Positions 9,439 to 17,863 of a stretch of 64,000 nucleotides of DNA are shown here, piece by piece. This stretch comes from Bacillus sp. T33-2 (lineage in GTDB: Bacteria > Bacillota > Bacilli > Bacillales > Cytobacillaceae). Made by a program: the position numbers and the translations under genes. Location: NCBI RefSeq assembly GCF_002860205.1, contig NZ_PGVB01000016.1, positions 107,576 to 171,575 of the forward strand, read 5' to 3'. Under the pieces are notes generated by a model. That model saw nothing but the letters and a program-made list of their open reading frames with translations. It did no database searches and was not told the DNA's origin. How positions within the stretch are numbered: position 1 is the stretch's first letter; the number at the start of each line of letters is the position of its first letter.

Positions 9439-10986
9439 ATGCAGCGGAAAATAGCGCTTATTCCGGTGGATGCACGGCCTGTAACCCGGGATTTGCCCTG
9501 CCAGCTTGCCTCGATCGGCGGCTGGGAGGTGCTCGTGCCGGAAACAGAAATGCTCGGCTTTTTAAGGCATCCTGGGAATGTCAATACCCTGTCAGAATGG
9601 ATTAAAGCCGTAGCACCGATGGTCGACGGTTTTGTAATTTCAACAGACATGATTGGTTACGGCGGGCTCGTTCCGTCAAGAATTAACATGGAAGCGGAAG
9701 AAGTAATCAGCGCCAGGATGAACACCCTGCGTGAGTTGAAAAGTCTATACCCGGACAAGAAAATCATGGCTTTCAGTGCAACAATGCGCATCTCAAATAA
9801 CTATGTAAACGAGGAAGAAAAAGAATACTGGAAGGATTTCGGTGAAGAAATCTGGGCGTATTCCTATCATTCTCACAGATTTGAAAAGACAAAAAGCCCT
9901 GAGTCGGAAGTGATGATTGTCCAGCTTGCCGCAAAGATACCACCCCATATCCTGGAAGACTATGTGGCAGCGCGGACGAAAAACTTTAATTTAAGCCTGT
10001 CGCTTTTGTATTTAGTCGAAGAAGGAATAATAGATGTACTTGTGTATCCACAGGACGATACGTCAGAATACGGGTTCAATATCCGTGAACAGGAACTGTT
10101 ATCTGAGGAAGTGATGAAGCGTTCACTCTTTTCGAAAGTTTTCATTTATCCGGGTGCCGATGAGGTTGCGAATACGCTTGTCTCACGAATGATTTACCAG
10201 CTTGAGGAAGTAAAGCAGCCGTCATTTTTTCCGATTTTTAGCGGAGAAAAAGGGGCGCTTTCTTCAGCAATGTATGAAGACCGCCCGATCTCAGAATCTG
10301 TCAAAGGCCAGATTTTTGCCTTTGGTGGCCATACAGCAGACTGCCCCGCCGTTGCAGATATTATTTTGGCAGTAAATGTTCCGGGCAGGCAGCAGGGAGA
10401 CCTGGCCTTGCAGAAAAATCTTGAAGGAGTCGATAGCACGGACCGCAATATCGGTGAATGGATTTCACGGATCAAAACTTATCTTGCGAATGGCAAAATG
10501 GTTGCCATAGCGGACGTTGCCTATGCAAACGGGGCTGACGGGAAGATGATGCCGTGGCTGCTGGACCAAATCGCTATCGACCAAATATCCGGATTTGCTG
10601 CGTGGAATACAGCCGGGAATACACTCGGTACAGCAGTGGCGCAGGCTTCAATGATTCATTTGCAAAAATTGAAGCCGTCACTGCATGAGGCAGAAATAAA
10701 ACAAAGGTTGATTGACCAGCTCGCCATCCGGCTTCTTGATGATTATATCTATCAAACAACTGTCCGCCAGCAGGTAAGAAATTCAACAGATGAGAGTTCA
10801 TTAACTAAGGAACAGCTTCTTAAAGTGGTCGAGAAGAGATTTTTCATTGAAGCTGTACCGTTCCTGAACAAGTTGGGGCTTGATTACGATATCAAAGTCT
10901 ATTTGCCATGGAACCGGACTTTTGAAATTGGCCTTAATTTGTTAAAGAGTTCTGTCAGGCATACGGATACGGTCCCAAATAGCTGA
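9439..10986 (+). CDS. DUF4127 family protein
   Basis: A 515-residue soluble protein starting with KIALIPVDARPVTRDLP, the hallmark N-terminus of the DUF4127 family. Conserved-looking segments include DGFVISTDMIGYGGLVPSR, DVLVYPQDDTSEYGFN and IADVAYANGADGKMM. There is no signal peptide or membrane segment. To my knowledge the family has no established function; its place between amino-sugar permeases and an FAD oxidoreductase suggests a catabolic role on the imported sugar. The ATG is preceded by a GCGGGG stretch, a mediocre binding site. Confidence 0.85.
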   Translation: MQRKIALIPVDARPVTRDLPCQLASIGGWEVLVPETEMLGFLRHPGNVNTLSEWIKAVAPMVDGFVISTDMIGYGGLVPSRINMEAEEVISARMNTLRELKSLYPDKKIMAFSATMRISNNYVNEEEKEYWKDFGEEIWAYSYHSHRFEKTKSPESEVMIVQLAAKIPPHILEDYVAARTKNFNLSLSLLYLVEEGIIDVLVYPQDDTSEYGFNIREQELLSEEVMKRSLFSKVFIYPGADEVANTLVSRMIYQLEEVKQPSFFPIFSGEKGALSSAMYEDRPISESVKGQIFAFGGHTADCPAVADIILAVNVPGRQQGDLALQKNLEGVDSTDRNIGEWISRIKTYLANGKMVAIADVAYANGADGKMMPWLLDQIAIDQISGFAAWNTAGNTLGTAVAQASMIHLQKLKPSLHEAEIKQRLIDQLAIRLLDDYIYQTTVRQQVRNSTDESSLTKEQLLKVVEKRFFIEAVPFLNKLGLDYDIKVYLPWNRTFEIGLNLLKSSVRHTDTVPNS

Positions 10987-11091
10987 CCCAGACTAAGATG
11001 AAAAACATCCGGGAAATGGTTTCGTCTATTGGCATTGCTGGCGAAAAAGGACAGTTTCATCACCCGATTTTTATGGAAGGGAGCTGGAAAT

Positions 11092-12663
11092 GTGCATAAC
11101 GAGTTAAGGGCAAACATCATAATTATCGGAGGAAGTGTCGGCGGATGTGCCGCGGCACTATCAGCCGCAAAACTGGGCAAGAGAGTCATCATGACCGAGG
11201 AGACAGCCTGGATTGGCGGCCAGCTTACAAGCCAGGCAGTTCCGCCAGATGAACACAAATGGATCGAGCAGTTTGGCTGCACGAAAACATACCGTGAATT
11301 CCGGAATCGGGTCAGGGACTATTATCGGCGCAACTATCCGCTAACCGCTGATATGAGAAAAATAGATAACCTGAATCCCGGTAACGGCTGGGTCAGCCAT
11401 CTGGCCCATGAACCAAAGGCAGCACTAGCCGTTTTGGAGGAGATGCTGACTCCATATACAAGTAGTGGCAAGATTACTATTTTGAGAGAATATCGTCCAA
11501 TAGATGCAGAAACAGCACAAGACACGGTAATTTCCGTGACGGTTGAGAATGTTCGCAGCAAGCATAAGCTAAGATTAACAGGCACATATTTTTTAGATGC
11601 AACCGAATGCGGGGATGTCCTGCCATTAGCTGGAGTGGAATATGTTACAGGTGCAGAGGCAAGAAGTGAAACGGGCGAGCTACATGCCCCGGAGGAATCA
11701 ATCCCTCAGGACATGCAGCCGATCACACATGTGTTTGCAGTCGACTATATCCAAGGCGAAGACTATACAATTGAAAAACCTGAGCAATACGAGTTCTGGA
11801 AAGAGTACCAGGCGCCATTTTTACAGCATAAGCAGCTGAGCTGGTGTGTCCCTGATGCCCATACCGGCGGCTTGAAGGAATTTACGATGTTCCGTACGGA
11901 AGAGCTGTGGGGTCTTTGGGACTACCGCCGAATCATTGATCAATCATTGTATGAAGCCGGGGCATATGAAGGTGACATCGTGCTGGTTAACTGGCCGCAG
12001 AATGATTACTGGCTTGGTTCGATCATTGATGTCAGCGAAGAAGAGCGCATAAAGCATCTTGAAGGAGCGAAGCAGTTAAGCTTATCGCTCCTGTACTGGC
12101 TGCAGACTGAGGCGCCGCGTCTGGACGGCGGGAAAGGATATCCAGGAATAAGGCTGAGAAACGATGTGCTTGGTACTGATGACGGCCTCGCGTTGTACCC
12201 ATACATCCGGGAGTCCCGGCGAATAAAGGCACAGTTCACCGTTACAGAAAATCATATCAATGCAATTATACGCGGAGACAAAGGAATTGAAAGGTTTAAC
12301 GATTCTGTAGGAGTCGGCAGCTACCGTATTGATCTCCATCCGACTACTGTAACTAATACCTTTTTCTACACGGAAAGCTATCCCTTCGAAATTCCGCTTG
12401 GAAGCCTATTGCCAGTCAGAGTGAAAAACCTTTTGCCAGCCTGTAAAAATATCGGCACGACCCACATCACAAACGGCTGCTTCCGTGTCCATCCGGTAGA
12501 ATGGAATATCGGAGAATCAGCAGGGTTTTTAGCTGCATTTGCGTTCAAAAAAGGTGTGCTGCCTGCTGACGTGCGGAACGATAGCGAGTTGCTGAAGGAA
12601 TTTCAATTGTTGCTGGAGCAGCAGGGGGTTGAACTTTCTTGGCCTGAACTAGGGGCAATATAA
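11092..12663 (+). CDS. FAD-dependent oxidoreductase (FAD_oxidored/PF12831 type)
   Basis: A 523-residue flavoprotein. The N-terminal dinucleotide-binding fold is IIIIGGSVGGCAAALSAAKLG, followed by VIMTEETAWIGGQLTSQAV, typical of the FAD-dependent oxidoreductases found in sugar-degradation operons. The C-terminal part has LLPACKNIGTTHITNGCFR and NIGESAGFLAAFA. The GTG at 11092 is chosen because AAGGGAG (11077-11083) lies 8 nt upstream; the open frame extends further but without a ribosome site. It is the last gene of the amino-sugar locus; its substrate is unknown. Confidence 0.85.
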   Translation: MHNELRANIIIIGGSVGGCAAALSAAKLGKRVIMTEETAWIGGQLTSQAVPPDEHKWIEQFGCTKTYREFRNRVRDYYRRNYPLTADMRKIDNLNPGNGWVSHLAHEPKAALAVLEEMLTPYTSSGKITILREYRPIDAETAQDTVISVTVENVRSKHKLRLTGTYFLDATECGDVLPLAGVEYVTGAEARSETGELHAPEESIPQDMQPITHVFAVDYIQGEDYTIEKPEQYEFWKEYQAPFLQHKQLSWCVPDAHTGGLKEFTMFRTEELWGLWDYRRIIDQSLYEAGAYEGDIVLVNWPQNDYWLGSIIDVSEEERIKHLEGAKQLSLSLLYWLQTEAPRLDGGKGYPGIRLRNDVLGTDDGLALYPYIRESRRIKAQFTVTENHINAIIRGDKGIERFNDSVGVGSYRIDLHPTTVTNTFFYTESYPFEIPLGSLLPVRVKNLLPACKNIGTTHITNGCFRVHPVEWNIGESAGFLAAFAFKKGVLPADVRNDSELLKEFQLLLEQQGVELSWPELGAI

Positions 12664-12687
12664 ACAAGCTAGGAATTTTAGATCAGT

Positions 12688-12757
12688 AAGAGGTCCATTA
12701 TTGTCATCCTGAGGGCTTTCCTTAATAGCCCCCGAATTTGGAGCCTCTCTTTTTTTA
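12688..12757 (+). terminator. Terminator at the end of the amino-sugar operon
   Basis: AGAGGTCC pairs with GGAGCCTCT (one bulged G) around an inner hairpin GGGCT...AGCCC, followed by CTTTTTTT. The 3' half belongs to a sequence repeated at 22443. Confidence 0.7.
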
Positions 12758-12799
12758 TGTCTGGTCAAAGACGGTTCGGTGTCTCCTCGAAGACAACTC
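12740..12799. repeat. Dispersed repeat, copy 1
   Basis: A stretch of about 60 bp beginning GGAGCCTCTCTTTTT and containing GTCTGGTCA, GGTTCGGTG and CTCCTC recurs at 22443-22499 with about 80% identity by eye. Both copies lie downstream of an operon on the same strand. GGAG at one end can pair with CTCC at the other. Confidence 0.6.
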
Positions 12800-12860
12800 T
12801 TTTCCGTTGATAATCACTTAGCAACTTGCAAGAATGCACATTTCTTTCCCATTAATAATT

Positions 12861-12878
12861 AATGAATGGCCATTCATT
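12861..12878. promoter_or_regulatory. Perfect 18-bp palindrome, probable TetR-type operator
   Basis: AATGAATGGCCATTCATT is a perfect palindrome just upstream of a TATATT (12885-12890) that could be the -10 box of the hydrolase gene at 12925. Its TGAATG...CATTCA arms resemble operators of the Bacillus TetR/FadR group. No regulator gene is adjacent. Confidence 0.6.
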
Positions 12879-12924
12879 TTGTGTTATATTACGTACAAAG
12901 GAGATGGGCAAAGGGGGACGGAAC

Positions 12925-13737
12925 ATGCTGTTGAAGAAGGACTTTACTGAACAAACGATAAATGGGGTGCATCTGGCAAACGGAACAGTGAGGTTTAATA
13001 ATATCAAGTTGAATGTCCACTGTTTTGTGGTGGATGGTGTTTTGATTGATACGGGGGCACGGTCCCTGGAAAAAGAGTTTAAGCCATTTTTCGAAAAGGC
13101 GGATATAGATCAGGTGATGATTACCCATTTTCATGAGGACCATACAGGCTGCGCCGCCTTTCTTCAGGAAAAAAGGCTGCCGATTTTCATGAATGGGTTG
13201 ATGCTAGACGTTTGCATGAAGAAAGCGGACTATCCGATTTACAGAAAGGTGTTCTGGGGAAAGCGAAAGCCATTTGAAGCGAGTTCCATTGCTTCTACCT
13301 TTACGTCTCGCCGTTCAACTTGGGATGTGATCGAGACGCCAGGGCATTCCCGGGATCATCTGGCTTTTTTGAACCGCGGTACTGGCCAGCTTTTTACCGG
13401 GGATCTCTACATTCAGGAGCGGACAAAGGTTGTGATGCGGGATGAAAATGTGCCGGTCATTATTGAGTCATTAAAAAAAGTACTAGCTTATGACTTTGAA
13501 GACGTATTTTGCAGCCATGCCGGCTTCTTGAAGGATGGGCGCGCGGCGTTGAAAAGAAAGCTGGAGTACTTACAGGAACTGCAGGAGAAAGTAGTAAGTC
13601 TCCACAAAAAGGGAATGGGACCAGAATCAATCAGTGCCACCTTGTTCCCGAAAAAATATCCGATAATATCTTTATCCTTGGGAGAATGGGATTCCATCCA
13701 TATCATCGAATCCATCCTTCAGGCACAGTCCAGGTAA
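12925..13737 (+). CDS. MBL-fold metallo-hydrolase
   Basis: A 270-residue metallo-beta-lactamase-fold protein. The metal motif THFHEDHTG gives His68, His70, Asp72 and His73; later metal-site segments are ETPGHSRDHLAF, LFTGDLYI and CSHAG. Such enzymes hydrolyse thioesters, lactones or other esters; the substrate cannot be read from sequence. The ATG at 12925 is preceded by AAAGGGGG. The upstream FadR-like palindrome would be compatible with acyl-CoA or fatty-acid-linked control, which is only a hint. It is transcribed as a single gene. Confidence 0.85.
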   Translation: MLLKKDFTEQTINGVHLANGTVRFNNIKLNVHCFVVDGVLIDTGARSLEKEFKPFFEKADIDQVMITHFHEDHTGCAAFLQEKRLPIFMNGLMLDVCMKKADYPIYRKVFWGKRKPFEASSIASTFTSRRSTWDVIETPGHSRDHLAFLNRGTGQLFTGDLYIQERTKVVMRDENVPVIIESLKKVLAYDFEDVFCSHAGFLKDGRAALKRKLEYLQELQEKVVSLHKKGMGPESISATLFPKKYPIISLSLGEWDSIHIIESILQAQSR

Positions 13738-14232
13738 GCATAGGGTCGGTTCTGGTGCAGCTTTTTAATGCTGAAAGTCAAAAAAACCATGTAATAAAGC
13801 TCTATTCTCCCGGACTTAAGGTTTCCATCGTCCTTTTGTACATAATATTTAGACTTTATAGGATGATTGATTCTTAAGAAATATCTTATCTTAAAACCAA
13901 TCGAGTATTAAGGAGCATAATAGCTATATTATATGTTTTGTTAACAAGGTAATTTGGGTCAGGAGCGTTTTTCACATGGGATCGACCAGATAACATATGT
14001 CAAATATTGAAGTCCGGAATGTAGCAGTAGCAAATTTGCCTCAATACTCATCGATGAATAGCAGCGCAGTACTGGTAAAATCAGACCGTTTTTATTTGTA
14101 AACAAAAATAATCCTTTTTAACTGAATTTATTAATAACAGCATAACTCTTTCTATACCGGAATGACATCCACCATCAACATTTCACTGCTAAACTGGATT
14201 TGCACAATCAATTTAGCAGAGGAGATGGAGAA
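13738..14232. other. Intergenic stretch without recognisable gene
   Basis: About 495 bp of AT-rich sequence. I see no convincing open frame with a ribosome site, RNA gene or terminator. The last part must carry the promoter of the glycerophosphodiesterase gene. Confidence 0.5.
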
Positions 14233-15057
14233 ATGAAGAAAACATTCGCTGGAGCAGGTTTCGCACTAACCCTTTTGCTGAGCCCGTTTCAACAGGCGTT
14301 TGCCGCAGAATCCACTGGGCAAATCAGAAAGATTGATAATGTCGCACACCGCGGGGCGTCGGGATATGCTCCGGAAAACACCATTGCTGCTTTTGATAAA
14401 GCGGTAGAAATGAAGGTAGACTACATAGAAATTGATGTCCAAAGAAGCAAGGACGGTGAACTTGTCATCATTCATGATACAACAGTTGACAGGACAACGG
14501 ACGGAACGGGGTATGTCAGGGACTTGACATTTGAACAGCTGCGGAGCCTGGATGCGGGCAGCTTTAAGGGAGCGGAGTTTGCCGGCGAAAAAGTTCCTGC
14601 CTTTGATGAGGTGCTGGACCGGTATCACGGAAACACCGGAATTTTAATAGAATTGAAAGCACCAGAACTTTATCCGGGAATTGAAGAAACTGTGGCCCAA
14701 GAGCTGCGGGAACGGAACCTTGACAAGCCGCAAAACAACAAAATTATTATTCAGTCTTTCAACTTTGAATCTATGAAAAAAATCGATGCCCTGCTTCCAA
14801 AGGTTCCGGTTGGTGTGCTCACTTCCTCCAGAGCCCATACAACCGACCAGGCCCTGCAGGAGTTTGCGGCTTACGCTGAATACTTTAATCCAAGCTATGG
14901 GATTGTTACGAAGGATCTTGTTGATAGAGTACATGCACTCGACATGGGCATTTCATCCTGGACAGTCCGCAGCCGGGAAGCAGCACAATTCCTGATTGAT
15001 ATGCAAGTAGACGCCATCATTACCGACTACCCCGATTATGTCGATCCAAGGAAATAG
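14233..15057 (+). CDS. glpQ: Secreted glycerophosphodiester phosphodiesterase
   Basis: GlpQ-type enzymes split glycerophosphodiesters into glycerol-3-phosphate and an alcohol; secreted forms in Bacilli also attack teichoic acid chains. The 274-residue protein has a signal peptide ending in AFA (about residue 24). The catalytic core shows AHRGASGYAPENT (His39, Arg40), YIEIDVQRSKDGELVIIHD, LIELKAP, and the C-terminal SSWTVR and AIITDYPD segments. GAGGAGATGG lies before the ATG at 14233. It is monocistronic and ends in a strong terminator. Confidence 0.92.
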   Translation: MKKTFAGAGFALTLLLSPFQQAFAAESTGQIRKIDNVAHRGASGYAPENTIAAFDKAVEMKVDYIEIDVQRSKDGELVIIHDTTVDRTTDGTGYVRDLTFEQLRSLDAGSFKGAEFAGEKVPAFDEVLDRYHGNTGILIELKAPELYPGIEETVAQELRERNLDKPQNNKIIIQSFNFESMKKIDALLPKVPVGVLTSSRAHTTDQALQEFAAYAEYFNPSYGIVTKDLVDRVHALDMGISSWTVRSREAAQFLIDMQVDAIITDYPDYVDPRK

Positions 15058-15126
15058 AAATTTTTTCTGTATTAAAATAAACGGTATTGTTAAATAATGT
15101 ACCATGTTCAATAAGCGTCTAGAAAA

Positions 15127-15162
15127 GCCGTCAGCAACGAAAATGCTGATGGCTTTATTTTT
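15127..15162 (+). terminator. Rho-independent terminator of glpQ
   Basis: GCCGTCAGCA (15127-15136) pairs with TGCTGATGGC (15144-15153), with one G-T pair, followed by TTTATTTTT. Confidence 0.88.
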
Positions 15163-15305
15163 CCTGGAATATCGGATATGAAGATGTGAGAAAGTGTTAT
15201 CAAAACTATTGAAGTCTGCTGATAATAACATCATGTAAAAAGGTAACACTAATGTCAATAACTTAAATACCATCTTGTGATGATAACAACACTGGAGGAG
15301 TGAAA

Positions 15306-15470
15306 ATGAGTGACGATCGAAACGGCTGCCACAATATTAGTAAAAGAAAAGATATAAGTAAGGAAGAATTAAACCAGTATTTAAGTGAAGGCTGGAAGCT
15401 GATAAAAATAACGGTTGGAGAAGGGGAAACGCCCTTTACAGTTGGCTGGGAGGAAAACCATTTGCATTAA
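15306..15470 (+). CDS. Small hypothetical protein (54 aa)
   Basis: A short frame with GGAGGAG (15294-15300) at ideal distance from its ATG. The product is hydrophilic and has a compact SKEELNQYLSEGWKLIKITVGEGE segment suggesting a small folded domain, followed by TPFTVGWEENHLH. I do not recognise the family. It is flanked by the glpQ terminator and the convergent pRiA4b-like gene. Confidence 0.6.
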   Translation: MSDDRNGCHNISKRKDISKEELNQYLSEGWKLIKITVGEGETPFTVGWEENHLH

Positions 15471-15551
15471 ATGAATGCCAAGTGGCCAACCCAATTATTG
15501 TGCAGCATAGGTGTAGGTAGGTTTCCCCGGGAATGTTCTATGCAGTAAAAC

Positions 15552-16295
15552 TTATAGTTTTAACTGTTTAAGATCGTCATTGACCTGGTGCAAATCGAAC
15601 TCCTCCGGGTCGAAATCTTTATAATGCTCATAATACTCCTCGTCTATGTCATACGCATCCTTATCGACCCCAGGCGAGTCCGTCAATAGCATATATCCAT
15701 ATACGCCACCGCAGTCTTCCGGTGGGCACGCTCGTTTTCCTTTCAGGCAAACGGGGTGCTCGAGCTTTTCTTGTGATTGTTCAATTTTCTCTACTAATAT
15801 TAAATGTTCCCAATCATCCCCGAAATCGTAGGTATAGGTGAATTTGAATTTATCTGCGGGTACCCAATCTGCAAGCCTCTCTTTCTTCGAATCGGCCTTT
15901 TCGCGGAAGCTTGGGAGGAACAATCCAAAGTCCTGCTCTTCATCAGGCAGTTCAAGGAGCACATCATTCAATTCAAAATTGTATAGGTGGTAGTTTTCCC
16001 AGCCCATGGCGGCCTGGATCGCTGTATGGAGTTGGTGGAAGGTAATGCTGCCTGGCACCAGGATCCTTCTCCAAATCGGTGGCCGTATTCCTTTTAGGCT
16101 TACCTTAAGCTGATAGGTAAACGTACTCTGTTTGCGTCTGCCAGAACGCTTTGGCGTGGACTTTTTGTTCGGTGGAATTGGAGAACTGCCTAGCAGATTG
16201 TCAATCTGACGCTTTTCAGAAGGAGATAGGTTTTGATAAGCTTCTGTCTTTCTTATGTCTTTAGAAAGCATGGCCATGATATGGTTTATATCCAT
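15552..16295 (-). CDS. Plasmid pRiA4b ORF-3-like family protein
   Basis: A 247-residue cytoplasmic protein. From about residue 55 it matches the pRiA4b ORF-3 domain: YQLKVSLKGIRPPIWRRI, FHQLHTAIQAAMGWENYHLYNF, YTYDFGDDWEHLI and the cysteine-containing KRACPPEDCGGVYGY. The family is widespread, often near mobile DNA, and of unknown molecular function. The N-terminal 50 residues are charged. GAGGAGGAACG precedes the ATG whose complement is at 16293-16295. It is transcribed opposite to its neighbours. Confidence 0.88.
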   Translation of the reverse strand: MDINHIMAMLSKDIRKTEAYQNLSPSEKRQIDNLLGSSPIPPNKKSTPKRSGRRKQSTFTYQLKVSLKGIRPPIWRRILVPGSITFHQLHTAIQAAMGWENYHLYNFELNDVLLELPDEEQDFGLFLPSFREKADSKKERLADWVPADKFKFTYTYDFGDDWEHLILVEKIEQSQEKLEHPVCLKGKRACPPEDCGGVYGYMLLTDSPGVDKDAYDIDEEYYEHYKDFDPEEFDLHQVNDDLKQLKL

Positions 16296-16402
16296 CGTTC
16301 GTTCCTCCTCATAGGTTCTTACCGCTATTATAAAGCATAGGTAAAGCATTGGCACGGTTCTTCTGCGTCTATGGTGTCTAATCTCTAATGGGAGGAATTT
16401 GG

Positions 16403-16519
16403 TATAATGACCACAATTCCTTCGACTGGGGGGACGCCGACAATTGAACAGTCGATACATCATTGACAACAACATCTGGCTGGCGCATGAAATGATGTCA
16501 CCCAGATGTTGTTTCTTTT
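16403..16519 (+). ncRNA. Candidate small RNA or orphan leader
   Basis: TGGTATAAT (extended -10, TATAAT at 16403-16408) is followed about 60 nt later by a strong hairpin: CAACATCTGG (16470-16479) with CCAGATGTTG (16502-16511), then TTTCTTTTT. No open frame with a ribosome site lies between. A clear -35 box is not visible. It could be a short RNA of about 100 nt. Confidence 0.35.
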
Positions 16520-16742
16520 TCTCAAGAAAATTATCGAAGACGAAATCATTATGGATATGTCCACTTTTATTCATATGGAATTGTTTTCTCATTTTGATGA
16601 TACAAATCCATTACCCAGAATTCCAAGGCTTTCTGACTATTGAAATGTAGGTCTCGGCCTTTACATCCAGATTATGTTGGAAAAGACATATCGGTATGGT
16701 TTAATAGATGAAAATCATACTAGAAGCAGGTGGCATAACCGG

Positions 16743-17636
16743 ATGGATGAGAAGGATTATTTGCTGTTGCAATATTTACATAAAGAACAAAATTTAACAA
16801 AAGCTGCAGAACGTCTTTATATGACACAGCCTGCCTTGACGTACCGGCTCCGGCAAATTGAAAAGGAGTTCAAGATTGAAATCTTTTCGAAAAGTGGGAA
16901 GAACAGCAAGATGACGCCGGCTGGGGAACATTTGGTGGAATATGCAAACAGAGCCCTGATTGATTTAAGAAGGACCAAGGAATACATACAGAATATGGGC
17001 AGTGAAGTGACCGGCAGCTTAAAAATAGGGGTTAACAGCCACTTTGGATTATACAATCTTCCAGCCATATTGCAGTACTATCTGACAAAATATCCGAGAG
17101 TCCAGTTGAATGTGGACACCGGCTTTAGTACCGAAATTATGGATTTACTGATGGATGGACAGATTGATGTTGCGATTGTGAGAGGGGATTATAACTGGCC
17201 TGACCAAAAATATCTCCTTAGTGAAGAAAATGTGTGCATCATCGCGAACCATCCGATTGAGCTCGAGCAGCTTCCGGGCATGTCCATGATCAATCGCAAA
17301 GAACCAAAAGTCCTTCTAAAATATAAAACTATCCCATATAATCCATACGACCAAAGCATCGAATACTGGTGGAATGAAAGATTTGTGAAACCTCCCCAAG
17401 TTTCCATGCAGGTAGACAGCTACGAGACTTGCAGGGAAATGGTGAAAAAAGGGCTTGGATATTCAATCATCCCGGGTGTCTTCGTTAAAGATAGTGATGA
17501 TCTTTATGCCAGCCCTTTGATCTTTAAAAACGGACAAGAAATGAAAAGAAGAACCTGGATGTATTACCGGGAATCATCAATCACACTGGCTACCGTGTCG
17601 GCGTTTATTCACTATATAAGAAAAACGTTCTGCTAA
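16743..17636 (+). CDS. LysR family transcriptional regulator
   Basis: A 297-residue LysR-type regulator. The winged helix-turn-helix covers about residues 1-60 (LHKEQNLTKAAERLYMTQPALTYRLRQIEKEF). The effector domain begins around residue 90 with GSLKIGVNSHFGLYNLP. The ATG at 16743 has AGGTGG 9 nt upstream and lets the protein begin right at the DNA-binding domain. It sits 228 nt before the M20-YfcC-M28 genes on the same strand and most likely controls them in response to their substrate. It has its own terminator. Confidence 0.9.
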   Translation: MDEKDYLLLQYLHKEQNLTKAAERLYMTQPALTYRLRQIEKEFKIEIFSKSGKNSKMTPAGEHLVEYANRALIDLRRTKEYIQNMGSEVTGSLKIGVNSHFGLYNLPAILQYYLTKYPRVQLNVDTGFSTEIMDLLMDGQIDVAIVRGDYNWPDQKYLLSEENVCIIANHPIELEQLPGMSMINRKEPKVLLKYKTIPYNPYDQSIEYWWNERFVKPPQVSMQVDSYETCREMVKKGLGYSIIPGVFVKDSDDLYASPLIFKNGQEMKRRTWMYYRESSITLATVSAFIHYIRKTFC

Positions 17637-17653
17637 GAACAGTCTTAAGTAAT

Positions 17654-17685
17654 GGAATCATCATCAAAGGTGGTTCCTTTTTTTT
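17654..17685 (+). terminator. Terminator of the LysR gene
   Basis: GGAATCA (17654-17660) pairs with TGGTTCC (17671-17677), followed by eight T residues. Confidence 0.85.
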
Positions 17686-17863
17686 AATTTTAAATAATAT
17701 TTTGGTAGATTTTATTTATAAATATTCATATACTTGTTTATATTATATATAAAAATATTTTATACGAAACCAAAAAAAGTTTAATTTTACTTATAGATTA
17801 AGGGTTAGTAATATAGCAATTAACTCGATGTTTTAATCTAAATATTACGGAGGTTGTATATTT

